From: Parascedosporium putredinis
Lineage: Eukaryota; Ascomycota; Sordariomycetes; Microascales; Microascaceae
Direction of reading: 5' to 3'
Length of the DNA stretch: 64,000 nucleotides
Assembly (NCBI GenBank): GCA_949357655.1
Contig: CASHTG010000016.1
Span: 1,550,001 to 1,614,000 of the forward strand
The number at the start of each line of letters is the position of its first letter. Within the stretch, counting starts at the first letter, position 1. Shown in pieces: positions 11,676 through 21,568 of the stretch. The notes below the pieces were generated by a model. That model was not told the DNA's origin. It saw nothing but the letters and a program-made list of their open reading frames with translations, and made no database searches. A program made the translations under genes and the position numbers.

Positions 11676-13400
11676 ATGAGTCAAAATCTTGTGGTAGGTT
11701 CTAAACGGCCGAGTTCCTTGACGCTAGAGCGTCGCAACCCCAGTAAGGGTCAGGGAATAGACGATTGATGAAGCCCGTAGGAAGAATTCCGTACCAGGCT
11801 GGACGAGCCATTGATCCTCGCAATAACGAGTGAATATGATCTCACAAACCCACAGTCACTCAAAGAAGTTCGAAACATCCTGCTAGAGTTAGCCTCGGGT
11901 TCCATATCAAACGAAGTTTCGGAACCACCCGCGAATGGGTTGACCGCAGACGCCAATGGCTACGCAACTGATAACTCTACGGAGCCGACAAGCAGCTACA
12001 TGGCATTAAATCCAGAGCTGTCGGGGACCGAGCAATCCTTAGGTGGCTGCTGTAGCCAGGGCGAAGATGTGGGTGGCGATTTCGCACCCACGAGCCCTCA
12101 AATTGGTGCGCAACGTCGCGCAACGGATGATTCAAAAATCGCCGAACTCGTCTCCATGTTCCCCGGGCTAGGACTTGATAAGATTCAAGGCGCGTTGGAT
12201 CGGTCCATTGGAGATGTTTCCGGTGCCATGGACGAGCTCCTTGCCCTGCCCTATGTTGAACCGCCGGAACAAAAGAAGCCCGCTATCGACGCATTCTTCC
12301 GGCCTAGTGACGACGACGCCTCTTGCTCTCCTACCAAGAATAAACGGAAAAAGAAAGGCAAAGGAGGTCACCGGGCAAGAATTCTTACTATGAAAGAGGG
12401 CGCCCTTAGTGAAAGAGGTACGTTCCTGTGCAACCTTCAAAATAATATATCTTAAGCCTGCATCTTTCTAACATGCCCCTTAGCCGTCAATGAAATCATG
12501 TTCATCAGCGAGCGCCTTGACATACCATACGATATGGCGATGGAGACTTATCGCGACAATAACTGCTCACAGGTGGTTGCCATAATCGCTATTCTTGATG
12601 AATACATCGATCAGGGGTCGAGGCACAGGGTGAAGCCGAGCTGTCTCAACTCCGTGATCTGAAGCTTGTTTACAAACATGTCCCTAGCCACTATCTCTCC
12701 GCCACCATCCAAGTAGCGGGCTCTATTGACGGCTGGCTGGACGAGGTAGCAACTCAGCTAAACAAGTTTTTCGCGGAGAAAGCTAGAGGACCGTTGCAGA
12801 TCCATTATAGCCTCACGCCCATCAAGGATGATGTCGAGGACGGGTCGTCACCCGCAACACCAGTAAAGGGCATGAAGTCTGCGTTTCCTCGCCACTTTCC
12901 CCCTACAAGCCAAGCTTGGGGTAGCAGCAACCGGGCTGCTTTAGCGAAAGAAGCAGCTGATTTTGAGGCAGCTACGGCATCCGCACATGCGTCGACAGTT
13001 CAGGCGATCAAGCGTGGGAGATCCAACTCGTTGTATCTCGCAGCGGCGTCCGTTTATGCCGATAGGACGAGAGAGATGTCTCAAAAGCACGCTCGACGAG
13101 GACGCGACTAGCCTTCCAAACGGTCAACGAGCGCCGTACGGCAAACTCAATTGACCTCCATGGGGTGACCGTTAACGACGGTGTACAAATCGCGCTGAGT
13201 GCTGTCGGGTTGTGGTACAATGGCCTCGGGGAGTACAAGGCCCGCGAGGCAAAGAAAGGTTTCACCATCATCACGGGCAAGGGCCGGCATAGCCAAGGGG
13301 TATCTCCTTGATGAGAAGGGCCATGTATCCTGCCCTCGACAGCGCAGGATGGAAGGTGAGGGACGAAGGCGGAAAGTATATCGTGGAAGGGCGCAAGTGA
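11676..13400 (+). CDS. cue2: Cue2-like protein: CUE domain, DUF1771 and Smr domain
   Basis: Homologue of yeast Cue2, the ribosome-associated Smr nuclease that cuts mRNA between collided ribosomes in no-go decay; the role here is by homology. Exons are 11676-11693 (MSQNLV), 11781-12417 and 12484-13400; introns are GTAGGT...CGTAG and GTACGT...CTTAG. The chosen splice gives NLVEEFRTRLDEPLILAI, a typical start for this family. In order: a CUE domain at about residues 122-165 (VSMFPGLGLDKIQGAL), a second CUE-like segment about 219-260, DUF1771 about 376-430 (GRSNSLYLAAASVYADRTRE), and an Smr domain about 441-524 with IDLHGVTV and ITGKGRHSQ. Three single-base losses break the last exon, at 12614-12617 (G run), near 13107-13109 and at 13297-13300 (G run). 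With three bases added the CDS is 1575 nt (524 aa). Confidence in the short first exon is moderate. Confidence 0.82.
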
Positions 13401-13834
13401 GAATGAATGCTTTCGTAGAAAGCCCATGCTGGTTTATAGATATCCCATACACTCACCGTAGTCACGGAGGGTTGACCAACGATTCATATAAAACCATGTA
13501 GGCAGATACCGCAGTTAGGTGCTTCGCATCTATTGTAAGACCTCATTTTCCGTCCTTGGCCCCAACACGCCAGTCTACCTAGGGCTATTAGCTCTATTAA
13601 TTGACACAGAATGATGCCTTTTACGCCGTCCGCATGGGTATACCTGGTACCACCACCGCCATCTCTCTCTCTCCCTCTCTCTTGCTCTCTCTCTGCGCAT
13701 GCTGTGTATATGTGCAGCAATGCTTGGTGATTGGCCGTACATCCTCGCTCCTTTTTCCGGCACCTTTCGGCCCAACTATCTTCCGAGACTAGCTCTGCAA
13801 CGTGATACAAGCACGGGGAAGTAGATACGAACGA
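13401..13834. other. Convergent 3' region between Cue2-like and PEX11C genes
   Basis: 434 bp between stop codons facing each other. It holds both 3' UTRs and a CT-rich microsatellite (13662-13695). No gene seen. Confidence 0.6.
13662..13695. repeat. Imperfect (CT)n microsatellite
   Basis: A run of CT dinucleotides with a few interruptions, between two convergent genes. Confidence 0.8.
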
Positions 13835-14997
13835 TCAAGACTTGGAGACTTTAGCCATGGGAGCCTTGGCCGCCTTCGCCTGTCGAAGTTGGACACCGCA
13901 TCGTGCCCAAACATCGTACCCCGACAGAAATGTAGATAGGAGCATAGCCCAGCCCACGGTAGCCGTATCGACAGCTATCCAGCGCAAAACCGACGAGGGA
14001 ATCACCATATCGATAGCGTCGACGGCCGTCTTCCGCAACACGGAAGCTTTTGCGGCGGCTCTTTGCGCCCTCTCCTCTTCCCCTTGCTGCTTCTTCTTCA
14101 ACCGAGCCTCAGCCGCCTTCTTCTCATCCTTGCCGTCGCCAGCACCATCAGCGAGGTCGTACACTTCGTCGGCTTGAGGGACAGGGGCGTGCGCGTAGAG
14201 GCTCAGGAGCCTCGACGCGCCGGCGACGATCCCGCAGGCGAGGGCCGCGAACCAGAACTTTTGCGCTTCGAGGTTGATCTGCTTGGTCATCTGGGGGCCA
14301 AAACCGGTCACGCCGGACAGGTCGGGCAAGGTCGCGGTCTCCAGCAAGCCGTAGATGCCGAAGAGGCTGAGGCGGGTGATGTCAAGCCAGAGCTCGAGGG
14401 TCGGCCCGCTGGAACCGTTGTACAGGGCCTGCGACGTAGAGAAGCAGTCGAGGAAGCGCCAGGTGCGGATGAAGCGGCGGGCGAGGTTCAGGGTGGCGCC
14501 GAAAGCGATAAACTCGCTGATAGGAATGTTGGTTAGGGAGGCGGCGGCAGGGGTGTTGGCGAATATCTGGCATGTAGCCTGGACACCCCGCAAGAAGCGC
14601 TCAATCCCGACTGGATGGCTCGGGGCGCGGTGTTAGTACAGGTAAGGTTTATCATCCGGTGAGATAGGACATTGTCAGGACGGGGAGGGGGAGACCAAAA
14701 ATGGAGATAAGAACCCCCAATGAAGCACCGTTCCATTCACCCGGGCTTGGAAATTGCATTGTGAACGGGCTCGGAGCACTTGCATGATTGAGACATCGGT
14801 CCATGGTTGACCCAATCGCGTCCGAACCCGGCTTAAGACTCATGGGCCGTTCCGGAGGAGACTGCCAGGGCACCAAACCGAACCAAAAACAAGAAGAAGA
14901 AAAAAAAAGAGGAGGAAAGGGGGACGGGGGAAAACCAGGAGATGCGTCACTTACAGGCATCTACCCCGAACGAGATGAATTGCTCGTATGAAGACAT
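13835..14997 (-). CDS. PEX11C: Peroxisomal membrane protein PEX11C-type (peroxisome proliferation)
   Basis: Peroxisomal membrane protein of the PEX11 family, which elongates and divides peroxisomes. Exon 1 is 14997-14955 (MSSYEQFISFGVDA), with the donor GTAAGT. A long intron (14954-14611) carries GTACTAAC near the acceptor and ends CCAG; exon 2 is 14610-13835. The joined CDS is 819 nt, 272 aa, with no frame break. The N-terminal half (GIERFLRGVQATCQI, then LARRFIRTWRF) has the amphipathic helices typical of the family. A Lys/Glu/Arg-rich linker (EEKKAAEARLKKKQQ-like, about residues 165-190) follows, and a C-terminal hydrophobic segment (VDTATVGWAMLLSTFLSG). The long charged linker and C-terminal placement fit the fungal PEX11C/GIM5 branch rather than classical PEX11. 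Confidence 0.88.
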
Positions 14998-15619
14998 GTT
15001 GCTGAAGGCTAGTTTAAGGAGTTAATGTGCGATGGTCGGATCTGTTTGAACACAGTCAAGTGGGGATTCCAGAGCTGTTAAAATAATATGTGATTCTTAG
15101 CAAGTGTGCCTTGGTGTAGGGTGTTCTCAAGAATTGGTAATGGCATTGAAGCGAAGCAGGGCCAGATAACGGTGCTTCATAATCTCGTTTGATGAGCTGA
15201 GTGAGGTTGGGCTCTCGAGGAGCTGGGTTTCCATGTTCAGCCACTGCTGGCGTCTGATTGGCTCTGCTGATGTCCACGGATCTCGAACACGTTGCTAGCA
15301 ACAAACCAGCATTGAACTTGCCCAAATGAGCCCGCCCAAAGCCCAAAAGAAGAAAACGACGAAGATGGGGCACAATTTTGCAAGCTAGGAGTTTAGCTAT
15401 TTAGAAGTCATATCTCCAGCCAAGTACATTAAAGTGGGGGAGCAAGAGGCGGAGGGAAGAAAAAAAGAAATTTAAATATAGTAGATACAATACTCCACCT
15501 GCTCCGTCACGACTTCAAGGGGAGAGAGCTATGGAGTACAACATGGTATGCACAAAGACAGAACCCCCGCGTGCTTTTTCTATCATCGGATGCCCCTTCT
15601 TCAAACTTTAATTTAACCA
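14998..15619. other. PEX11C promoter and 3' flank of nuo51
   Basis: 622 bp between tandem minus-strand genes. It should hold the PEX11C promoter and the nuo51 3' UTR. I see no clear TATA box and no gene. Confidence 0.5.
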
Positions 15620-17249
15620 TTACTGGCCCGGCGAAACGAGCTTGCCCTTGGACTTGGTGTCATGGGCCCAGCCTCCCGCGAGAGCCTCACCGCCAGACAG
15701 TTGAGCAAACTCCTGCATCCTCGCCTCAAGCTCCGGTCGGAAGTGGCGGATGAGACCCTGAATGGGCCAAGCGAAAGCTTCTCCAAGAGCTATTTCAACA
15801 TGTTAGCTTAACAATCCCTTACAGCTAACCCTTGGGTGAGTACGCCGCGTCATGTGGTTCGTTATCTTACCGCAAATTGTGTGACCCTCAACCTGCTTCG
15901 TCAACTCCTGGAGCATGTCAATCTCCCTGGCGCGACCCTGGCCCTCCACGAACCGGCTCATGATCTGCTCTGTCCACTTGCTTCCCTCTCTGCATGGCGT
16001 GCACTGGCCACAACTCTCGTGTCGGTAAAACTTGCTGAGACGAGCAATCGCACGAACGACATCGGTGCTCTTGTCCATAACGATGACCGCCGCGGTACCG
16101 AGACCGGACTGGCTATCTTTGAGTGCGTCGAAGTCCATGAGCTGGTCGTCGCAGATGTTCTTGGGGAGAATAGGGGTCGATGATCCACCGGGGATAATGG
16201 CCAAGAGATTGTCCCATCCACCACGAACACCACCGCAGTGCTTCTCAATCAGATCACGAAGAGGGATCGACATCTCCTCCTCAACGGTGGCGGGGTTGTT
16301 GACATGACCGGAAATGCAGTAGAGCTTGGTGCCTTGGTTGCGCTCGCGGCCGAAGCCAGCGAACCAGTTTCCACCACGGCGGCAGATGGTGGGGGCGACG
16401 GAGATGGTCTCGACGTTGGCGACGGTGGAGGGGCAGCCAAACAGACCGACCGCGGCGGGGAAAGGGGGCTTTAGACGGGGCTTGCCCTGCTTGCCCTCGA
16501 GAGACTCGATGAGGGAAGTCTCTTCACCGCAAACGTAGGCACCGCCACCGCGGTGGATATAGACATCAAAGTCGTAGCCAGAGTCGCAAGCATTCTTTCC
16601 GATAAGGCCAGCCGCATACGCTTCGTTGATGGCACGCTGGAGGACGATGGCCTCCTCCACGAACTCTCCACGAATGTAGATATAGGCTGCGGTGGCATTC
16701 ATGGCCCTGCCGGCGACAAGGCAGCCTTCGACAAGCTTGTGGGGGTCCTTTCGCATAATTTCACGGTCCTTGCACGTTCCAGGCTCACCCTCGTCGGCGT
16801 TGACCACCAGATAGCGAGGCTTAGTATCCTTGTCCCAGTCCTTGAAGTTCATGAAAGACTACCGCAATTACATGTATTAGCGAATCAATTCTAGGTTTCG
16901 ACCCGATCTCTATCCGCTGCGGGCGTTGGGAGATGGAAATCGCTCTCACCCATTTCAATCCAGATGGAAATCCGGCACCACCGCGGCCACGGAGACCCGA
17001 GGCCTTGACCTCATTGATGATCCAGTCATGGCCCTTGAGAATGATTTCTTTCGTCTTATGCCAGTCGCCCATCTTCTTCGCATGCTTTAGATCCGGAGGG
17101 TATCGGCCGTAGAGGTTCTGGAAGATGCGATCTTGGTCCTTGAGATTGCCGTACGTCCGGGGAATGCTGTCTTGGACGGTGGCGAGGCCGCGGGTGGCCA
17201 TCCGCGTGATGCCCGCGGCCTTCCTCGGCGCCGCTCTAGGGGCGAGCAT
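15620..17249 (-). CDS. nuo51: NADH:ubiquinone oxidoreductase 51 kDa subunit (complex I, NDUFV1)
   Basis: NADH- and FMN-binding flavoprotein of mitochondrial complex I, the entry point for electrons. Exons: 17249-16950, 16858-15871 and 15789-15620. Introns: 16949-16859 (GTGAGA...GTAG) and 15870-15790 (GTAAGA...CTAAC...ATAG). The CDS is 1458 nt, 485 aa, fully in frame. An Arg/Ala-rich presequence (MLAPRAAPRKAAGITRMATR) fits mitochondrial import. FMN loop GRGGAGFPSG at 88-97; NADH/FMN motif GAYVCGEETSLIESLEG near 206-222; N3 4Fe-4S ligands Cys383, Cys386 and Cys389 (ESCGQCTPCREG) and Cys429 (HTIC). The C-terminus ends in KGKLVSPGQ. Length matches fungal orthologues (about 490 aa). It shares a 515-bp divergent promoter with the dynactin gene. 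Confidence 0.97.
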
Positions 17250-17764
17250 CTTTGCTATCGGTTTGGGAGAAATTACGAGCCGCGGAGCGGAGATGGCATC
17301 GGTCGAATAGAGGTCGAATGCTGGTGATGCTTTGGTTGCGGCACTTGAAGTTTGTCGTGATTTTGTGAAAGCAGTCCAAATTCGGCTGGTCCTGATTGGC
17401 CAATAGGAGTTGTCGGATTGACATCATTGAAAATTGTTTTGACAGTACAACTCATAGCACACAATAACCCATAGAAATCCATGTCCCTCAGGAACTTGCC
17501 GCAGAAATCCTTGTCTGCCAGCTGTCGCCACTAGCACAGCTGGCAAAAAATGTACCAGCATGCAGCGCCCCAAGCATCTATCCATGCCATCACCAGCAAA
17601 GCTCCGATCTCAGGCCCTAGCGAATCGTGAGGGAAGGGTTTCCCAGACGCCAATGAAAAAAACCGCCCTTTGTTCAGTGCCAGAGCAAACTAAGATGTGA
17701 CGGTGCGCCCTCTAAGGGAAACACGAGCGATTAAAAACGACCCGTTCCTTCCCTACGACCCAAG
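17250..17764. promoter_or_regulatory. Divergent promoter of nuo51 (-) and dynactin p27 (+)
   Basis: 515 bp separate the two start codons. It contains the palindrome ATTGGCCAAT at 17395-17404, a CCAAT box readable on both strands, about 146 bp upstream of the nuo51 ATG. CCAAT is the known binding site of the fungal HAP/CBC complex, which often drives respiratory genes. No TATA box was seen. Confidence 0.6.
17395..17404. promoter_or_regulatory. Palindromic CCAAT box (ATTGGCCAAT)
   Basis: A perfect 10-bp palindrome made of ATTGG and CCAAT with no spacer, in the divergent promoter of nuo51 and the dynactin gene. A HAP/CBC-type target by established consensus; occupancy is inferred. Confidence 0.5.
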
Positions 17765-18445
17765 ATGTCTTCTTCAAACAAACGCAACTCGATGTTGCCG
17801 CCTGTCGCGCAGCATGGTCCGAAGCCACCAGTCAAGTTATCCTCGACCCTGACAATAGCCGATAGTGCCATCCTCGCCGGTACCAACCCTATAGTAATCA
17901 TGTCGGAGTCCGTCGTGCACCCGCGATGCAGGCTTGAATCCACAATCGGTAGCCTACAAGTAGGAAAGCGCTGTATAATCCACGAGCGGACACACATTGG
18001 AGCTGCCCCCGTGTCAGGAGGCGCAAGAGCCGGGGGTGTGACTATCGGTGATTACGTGACTATCGAGGCTATGTCTGTCATTGAGGCTGGAGGCACAGAT
18101 ATTGGAGATGGCACTGTCATTGGCATCGGTGCGAAGGTTGGCGCAGGGGCGCGCATCGGCAAGGTAAGGAACAGCCTATCTCGCAAACTCTTACTTCTCT
18201 GAGTCCTGGAATAGGCTTCTTACTTGACGAGAATGCACCTGCTGATAGCTTTACAGAACTGTAGTATATCACCGAAAACGGTTGTTGCGCCCCTAGATGA
18301 GATACCCGATTTCACAGTTGTGCTGCCAAACAATATGAGAAGAACAGACAGGCGAGAAGTGGGCGACACGCGGCATCGGATGCAGGCCAGGCAAATTGAA
18401 GTCTTACGGAAACTGATACCGACAAACCCCGCGAAGTTTCAGTAG
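17765..18445 (+). CDS. DCTN6: Dynactin subunit p27 (DCTN6-like), pointed-end complex
   Basis: Small left-handed beta-helix protein of the dynactin pointed-end complex, which helps dynein bind endosomal cargo in hyphae. Exon 1 is 17765-18163, the intron 18164-18256 (GTAAGG...TTACAG) and exon 2 18257-18445; 588 nt, 195 aa, in frame. Hexapeptide-repeat pattern is visible throughout (ADSAILAGTNPIVIMSESVV, VGKRCIIHERTHIG, IGDYVTIEAMSVIEAGG, IGDGTVIGIGAKVGAGARIG), followed by ISPKTVVAPLDEIPDFTVV and a charged C-terminal helix (RHRMQARQIEVLRKLIP). The last part matches the p27 pattern better than p25. The alternative is another beta-helix transferase-like protein, judged unlikely because of the C-terminal helix. 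Confidence 0.87.
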
Positions 18446-20252
18446 AAGATACCTTCGTTGCTATTGTGTGGCGCTGGCTTTCTTTACACCAACCTGTGAG
18501 AAGTACTTCTCGAAACATTGGTCTAACATCTCGTCTTGTAGTCCGAGTTCGTGGAGGGCAACCCGGCTTCGTTGAGATCGACATATGATTCTATGGTTCC
18601 TTCGTCTCGGCCTCTTTTGATACACGGAAGAAAGTACAGTTACTAGACTAAAGGATCGATAGATTCGAGGTTACTAGGCCTGGCTCGCCCAACCTCTCAG
18701 TTTCCACACTTCCGCTCATCCATGGGTCAAAAAGCTACTTTGTGTATCCTATGAGATGACGAAAACACGATCATTCCAGGATATCAGGGTTCCATAAGCG
18801 AATTTTAAGAAAGATTGGCAACTGAGGAGGTCCTAGAAACGCAGCTAGAGGCTATGAGAGCGATCATTACGTTCTTCAATCCCTGGATGTTGGCATAGCA
18901 CTCAATGAAGCGTACCTAATGCTACCCATCCTTCCGGTTTCTACCCTCACCCGGCCTCCTCGAAGTTGTATCGAGGCGCGAGGTAGTCTATGTCCAAATT
19001 ATCATCCTACAACCCGGATCATAGAATACCTCTTGTTGTGGGTAGACCCTAAGCAAGGGCCAATGAGATATCTTTGGCCATAGGCTCAAAACATCGCGTG
19101 TATGCAGTCCTGCTCCAGGATTGCGCTCATCACTAAGCCCAGGTACATACATTGGATCGACGTTGGTAATATTGAAATGAAAGTTAGGATGAACGAGCTT
19201 CGCATGAGCTAGGGAGTGGGGGCAATCAAGGACGATCGGATGTTCGATTCGGCTTCAAAGGGTCGAGGCTGACGCAAGCACATCTTCTTCCTCCTCTCCC
19301 CTATGAGAAATATCTAAAGCTACCGGATTCGCCCCAATTCGGAATATGGATGATCAAAGAACGTAGAGGGCATAGCTAAGACCCGCCCTAGAACCTGCTT
19401 CCGAAATCTTGGTTTCACACAGACTAGATTGTCGTTTTTACGGCCCTAACTAGTCACCTACATAAGCCTTGGTCACTGAGGTCCCTCATAAAAGTCGAGT
19501 TTAGTCCGCCTAGCAACTTTGGGATACACGTAGCCCGTGGTCATTTTCGTGCTCAATATACCCTTGTTAACACGTTATATTCGAGACTTTTATCCAGCTA
19601 TCCACAACACAACCTCTTTGGCAAACCAACTCGCAAACTGTGGGTGGATGCGGGCACAATCTCTTGGGCCGTTGTTGCATGTAGGCTCTTTGGCTGAGAT
19701 CGGCACTCCCCTAGCCTTGCCCCACACTGCCTTGCATTGAATACTAAACACCGTGGGTGGTGAAACCCTCAACAACATCTCGCCCCGGGTGATCGAGACG
19801 GATAAAATCGATGTATTATCCAACCCAATCAACCCGCGATCTACTCTACCCGAAGAATAACGAATGCTCCCAGATGACGAAAAAGAATCATCCATGCCTC
19901 CTCCCGACCCCGGATTCAGGGAGGAGGTGCCACATTTCTCCGCACATCATTGCCGGACACCGAGCCAGAGTCCCAGGCGGGCGGCCTTGACGGGGAAGGT
20001 GAGGCTCCGCGCCTCCCCTGCAGGTGATATGGCTTTATGCCGGCCCGTGAAGTGACAGCACTCTCCCCCATTTGTAGTTATGGCTGAGTACTCCACCACG
20101 TCAGGCGTCTGCCCGGATGGTTACCACTTGGGGGATTTCTCGCGAACGGACGGGTATTGGGGCAATCAATTTGGGGAAAGCAGATGCGGAGACGGTGTGG
20201 TGTGTCTGCTGGACCCCACGTCGTCTTTTTTCTTTCGTCTGACCAGGTTCGA

Positions 20253-20368
20253 TTAGCCCGGCTGAAATGCCATCGCCAATCCCATCCTGCCAATCTCCCC
20301 TGGAGACTGAGTCGAAGTGGACGGGCGAAATTGCTATGCGCAAGATGAAGATGCCAGGTTAAATAGCC
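20253..20368. promoter_or_regulatory. Candidate XlnR/XYR1-type sites upstream of the esterase
   Basis: GGCTAA (minus strand, 20258-20253) and GGCTAT (minus strand, 20368-20363) match the GGCTAA / GGCWWW targets of the xylanase regulator known from Aspergillus and Trichoderma. They lie about 340-455 bp upstream of a hemicellulase-type gene, which makes the match plausible but not proven. Confidence 0.35.
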
Positions 20369-20543
20369 CTGTTGTATCGGGGGAAAGGAACACCATCTTT
20401 CTCCATTTCCCGCATAAGAGCAGCCGGACGTGTAAGTGGTGGAGGGAAGTTGATGGAAGGGCAATATGTTGCGCTCGTTTATCACTCCTCACGCGCGGAC
20501 CCCAAGCCCCAAGGAGTGGGCGAGATATATGGCCGCGTATGCG

Positions 20544-20550
20544 TATATAG
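20544..20550 (+). promoter_or_regulatory. TATA box of the acetylxylan esterase gene
   Basis: TATATAG lies 157 bp upstream of the ATG at 20707, a usual distance for a fungal secreted-enzyme gene with a leader of about 100 nt. Confidence 0.5.
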
Positions 20551-20706
20551 AGCAGGCGAAGAAGCAACTACTATAAGACCGAACAAGTCCTCACCTAGTT
20601 TTGCCTTCAGGAAGAGCACCGAGACTTTAACTTCCACATCGATACCTGCACCGCCTTCGCCGACCTTTCCTCCACCCTTCCGCCGTCACCCCTAAGCATC
20701 TTGAAA

Positions 20707-21568
20707 ATGGTGTCCTTCACCGCTGCCGTGCTTCTCGCCGCTGGCGCTCTCGCCACGCCGCTCGAGAACCAACCCCGCCAGGCTAACTGCCCGTCCATCC
20801 ACATCTTCGGTGCTCGAGAGACCACCGTTCCTCCCGGCATGGGCACTGCGGGCGGTATCGTCCAGTCGATCGTCCAGGCTCACCCCGGCGCTACCTCCGA
20901 GGCTATCGACTACCCCGCGTGCGGTGGTCAGAGCAACTGCGGTGGTGTCCAGTACGGCGATTCGGTCAAGGCCGGCACTGCCGCGGCTGCCAAGGCCGTC
21001 AACGACTTCAACGCCAGGTGCCCCGACACCCAGATCGTTCTCATTGGCTACTCTCAGGTAAGTTGTGCTTCTACTTCCGCCCATTCATCAAGTCCGACGA
21101 CATTTGATGGGGACAACTTAGACAACCCAATACTGATGTGGAACGTAGGGTGGTCAAATTTTCGATAACGCCATCTGCGGAGGCGGTGACTCCAACTCGG
21201 GCATCTCGGATACCTCTATTCCCATTTCAGAGGCTGCCCAAAAGATGGTCAAGGCTGCTATCTTCTGCGGTGACCCGCGTCATATCGCCGGCCTCGCCTA
21301 CGCCGTCGGCACTTGCCAGGCTTCTGGGGTAAGACTTCCCTCGCTACTGCACGATGTGTTCCTCCTGTACATCGAGTTGGTTACTGACAATAAGTGCAGT
21401 TTGCTCCCCGACCTAGTGGTTTCGTGTGCCCGCACGCGGACAAGGTTCAGCTCTACTGCGATTCTACTGACCCTTACTGCTGCAATGGAAACGACGCCAA
21501 CAGCCACCAGCAGTATGGTAACAAGTACGGCAGCCAGATCCTCTCCTTTGTTAATGCCAGGCTCACAT
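20707..21568 (+). CDS. axe2: Secreted acetylxylan esterase, carbohydrate esterase family 5
   Basis: Extracellular serine esterase of the cutinase fold that removes acetyl groups from xylan. Exons are 20707-21057, 21149-21328 and 21400 to the stop; introns are GTAAGT...CGTAG and GTAAGA...TGCAG. Signal peptide MVSFTAAVLLAAGALA, then a short propeptide ending in Arg before the mature CPSIHIFGARETT. Nucleophile Ser116 in GYSQGG, Asp201 in CDSTDPYC and His213 in NDANSHQQYG. Family-typical Cys pairs and YPACGGQSNCGG point to AXEII rather than true cutinase. As typed, the last exon stops early at 21550-21552 (SQILLC). Two added bases or one removed base near 21540-21544 restores a family-like end (LSFVNARLT) with TAA at 21566-21568. 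The true end is therefore either 21552 or 21568. Confidence 0.9.

Larger units (their letters stand above)
18446..20706. other. Intergenic region upstream of the acetylxylan esterase
   Basis: About 2.26 kb without a supported gene. The distal part (18.5-19.9 kb) shows no coding signal in any frame and no clear repeat. The proximal part holds candidate promoter elements of the esterase gene: TTAGCC at 20253-20258 (GGCTAA on the minus strand), ATAGCC at 20363-20368 and TATATAG at 20544-20550. Confidence 0.5.

Noticed and set aside
11743..11780. 38-nt intron (GTAAGG...GTAG) at the start of the Cue2-like gene
   Set aside because: Too short for a fungal intron. The donor GTAGGT at 11694 gives an 87-nt intron and a family-like N-terminus.
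18600..19900. Decayed transposon or pseudogene between the dynactin gene and axe2
   Set aside because: No terminal repeats, transposase or reverse-transcriptase motifs, or recognisable protein remnants.
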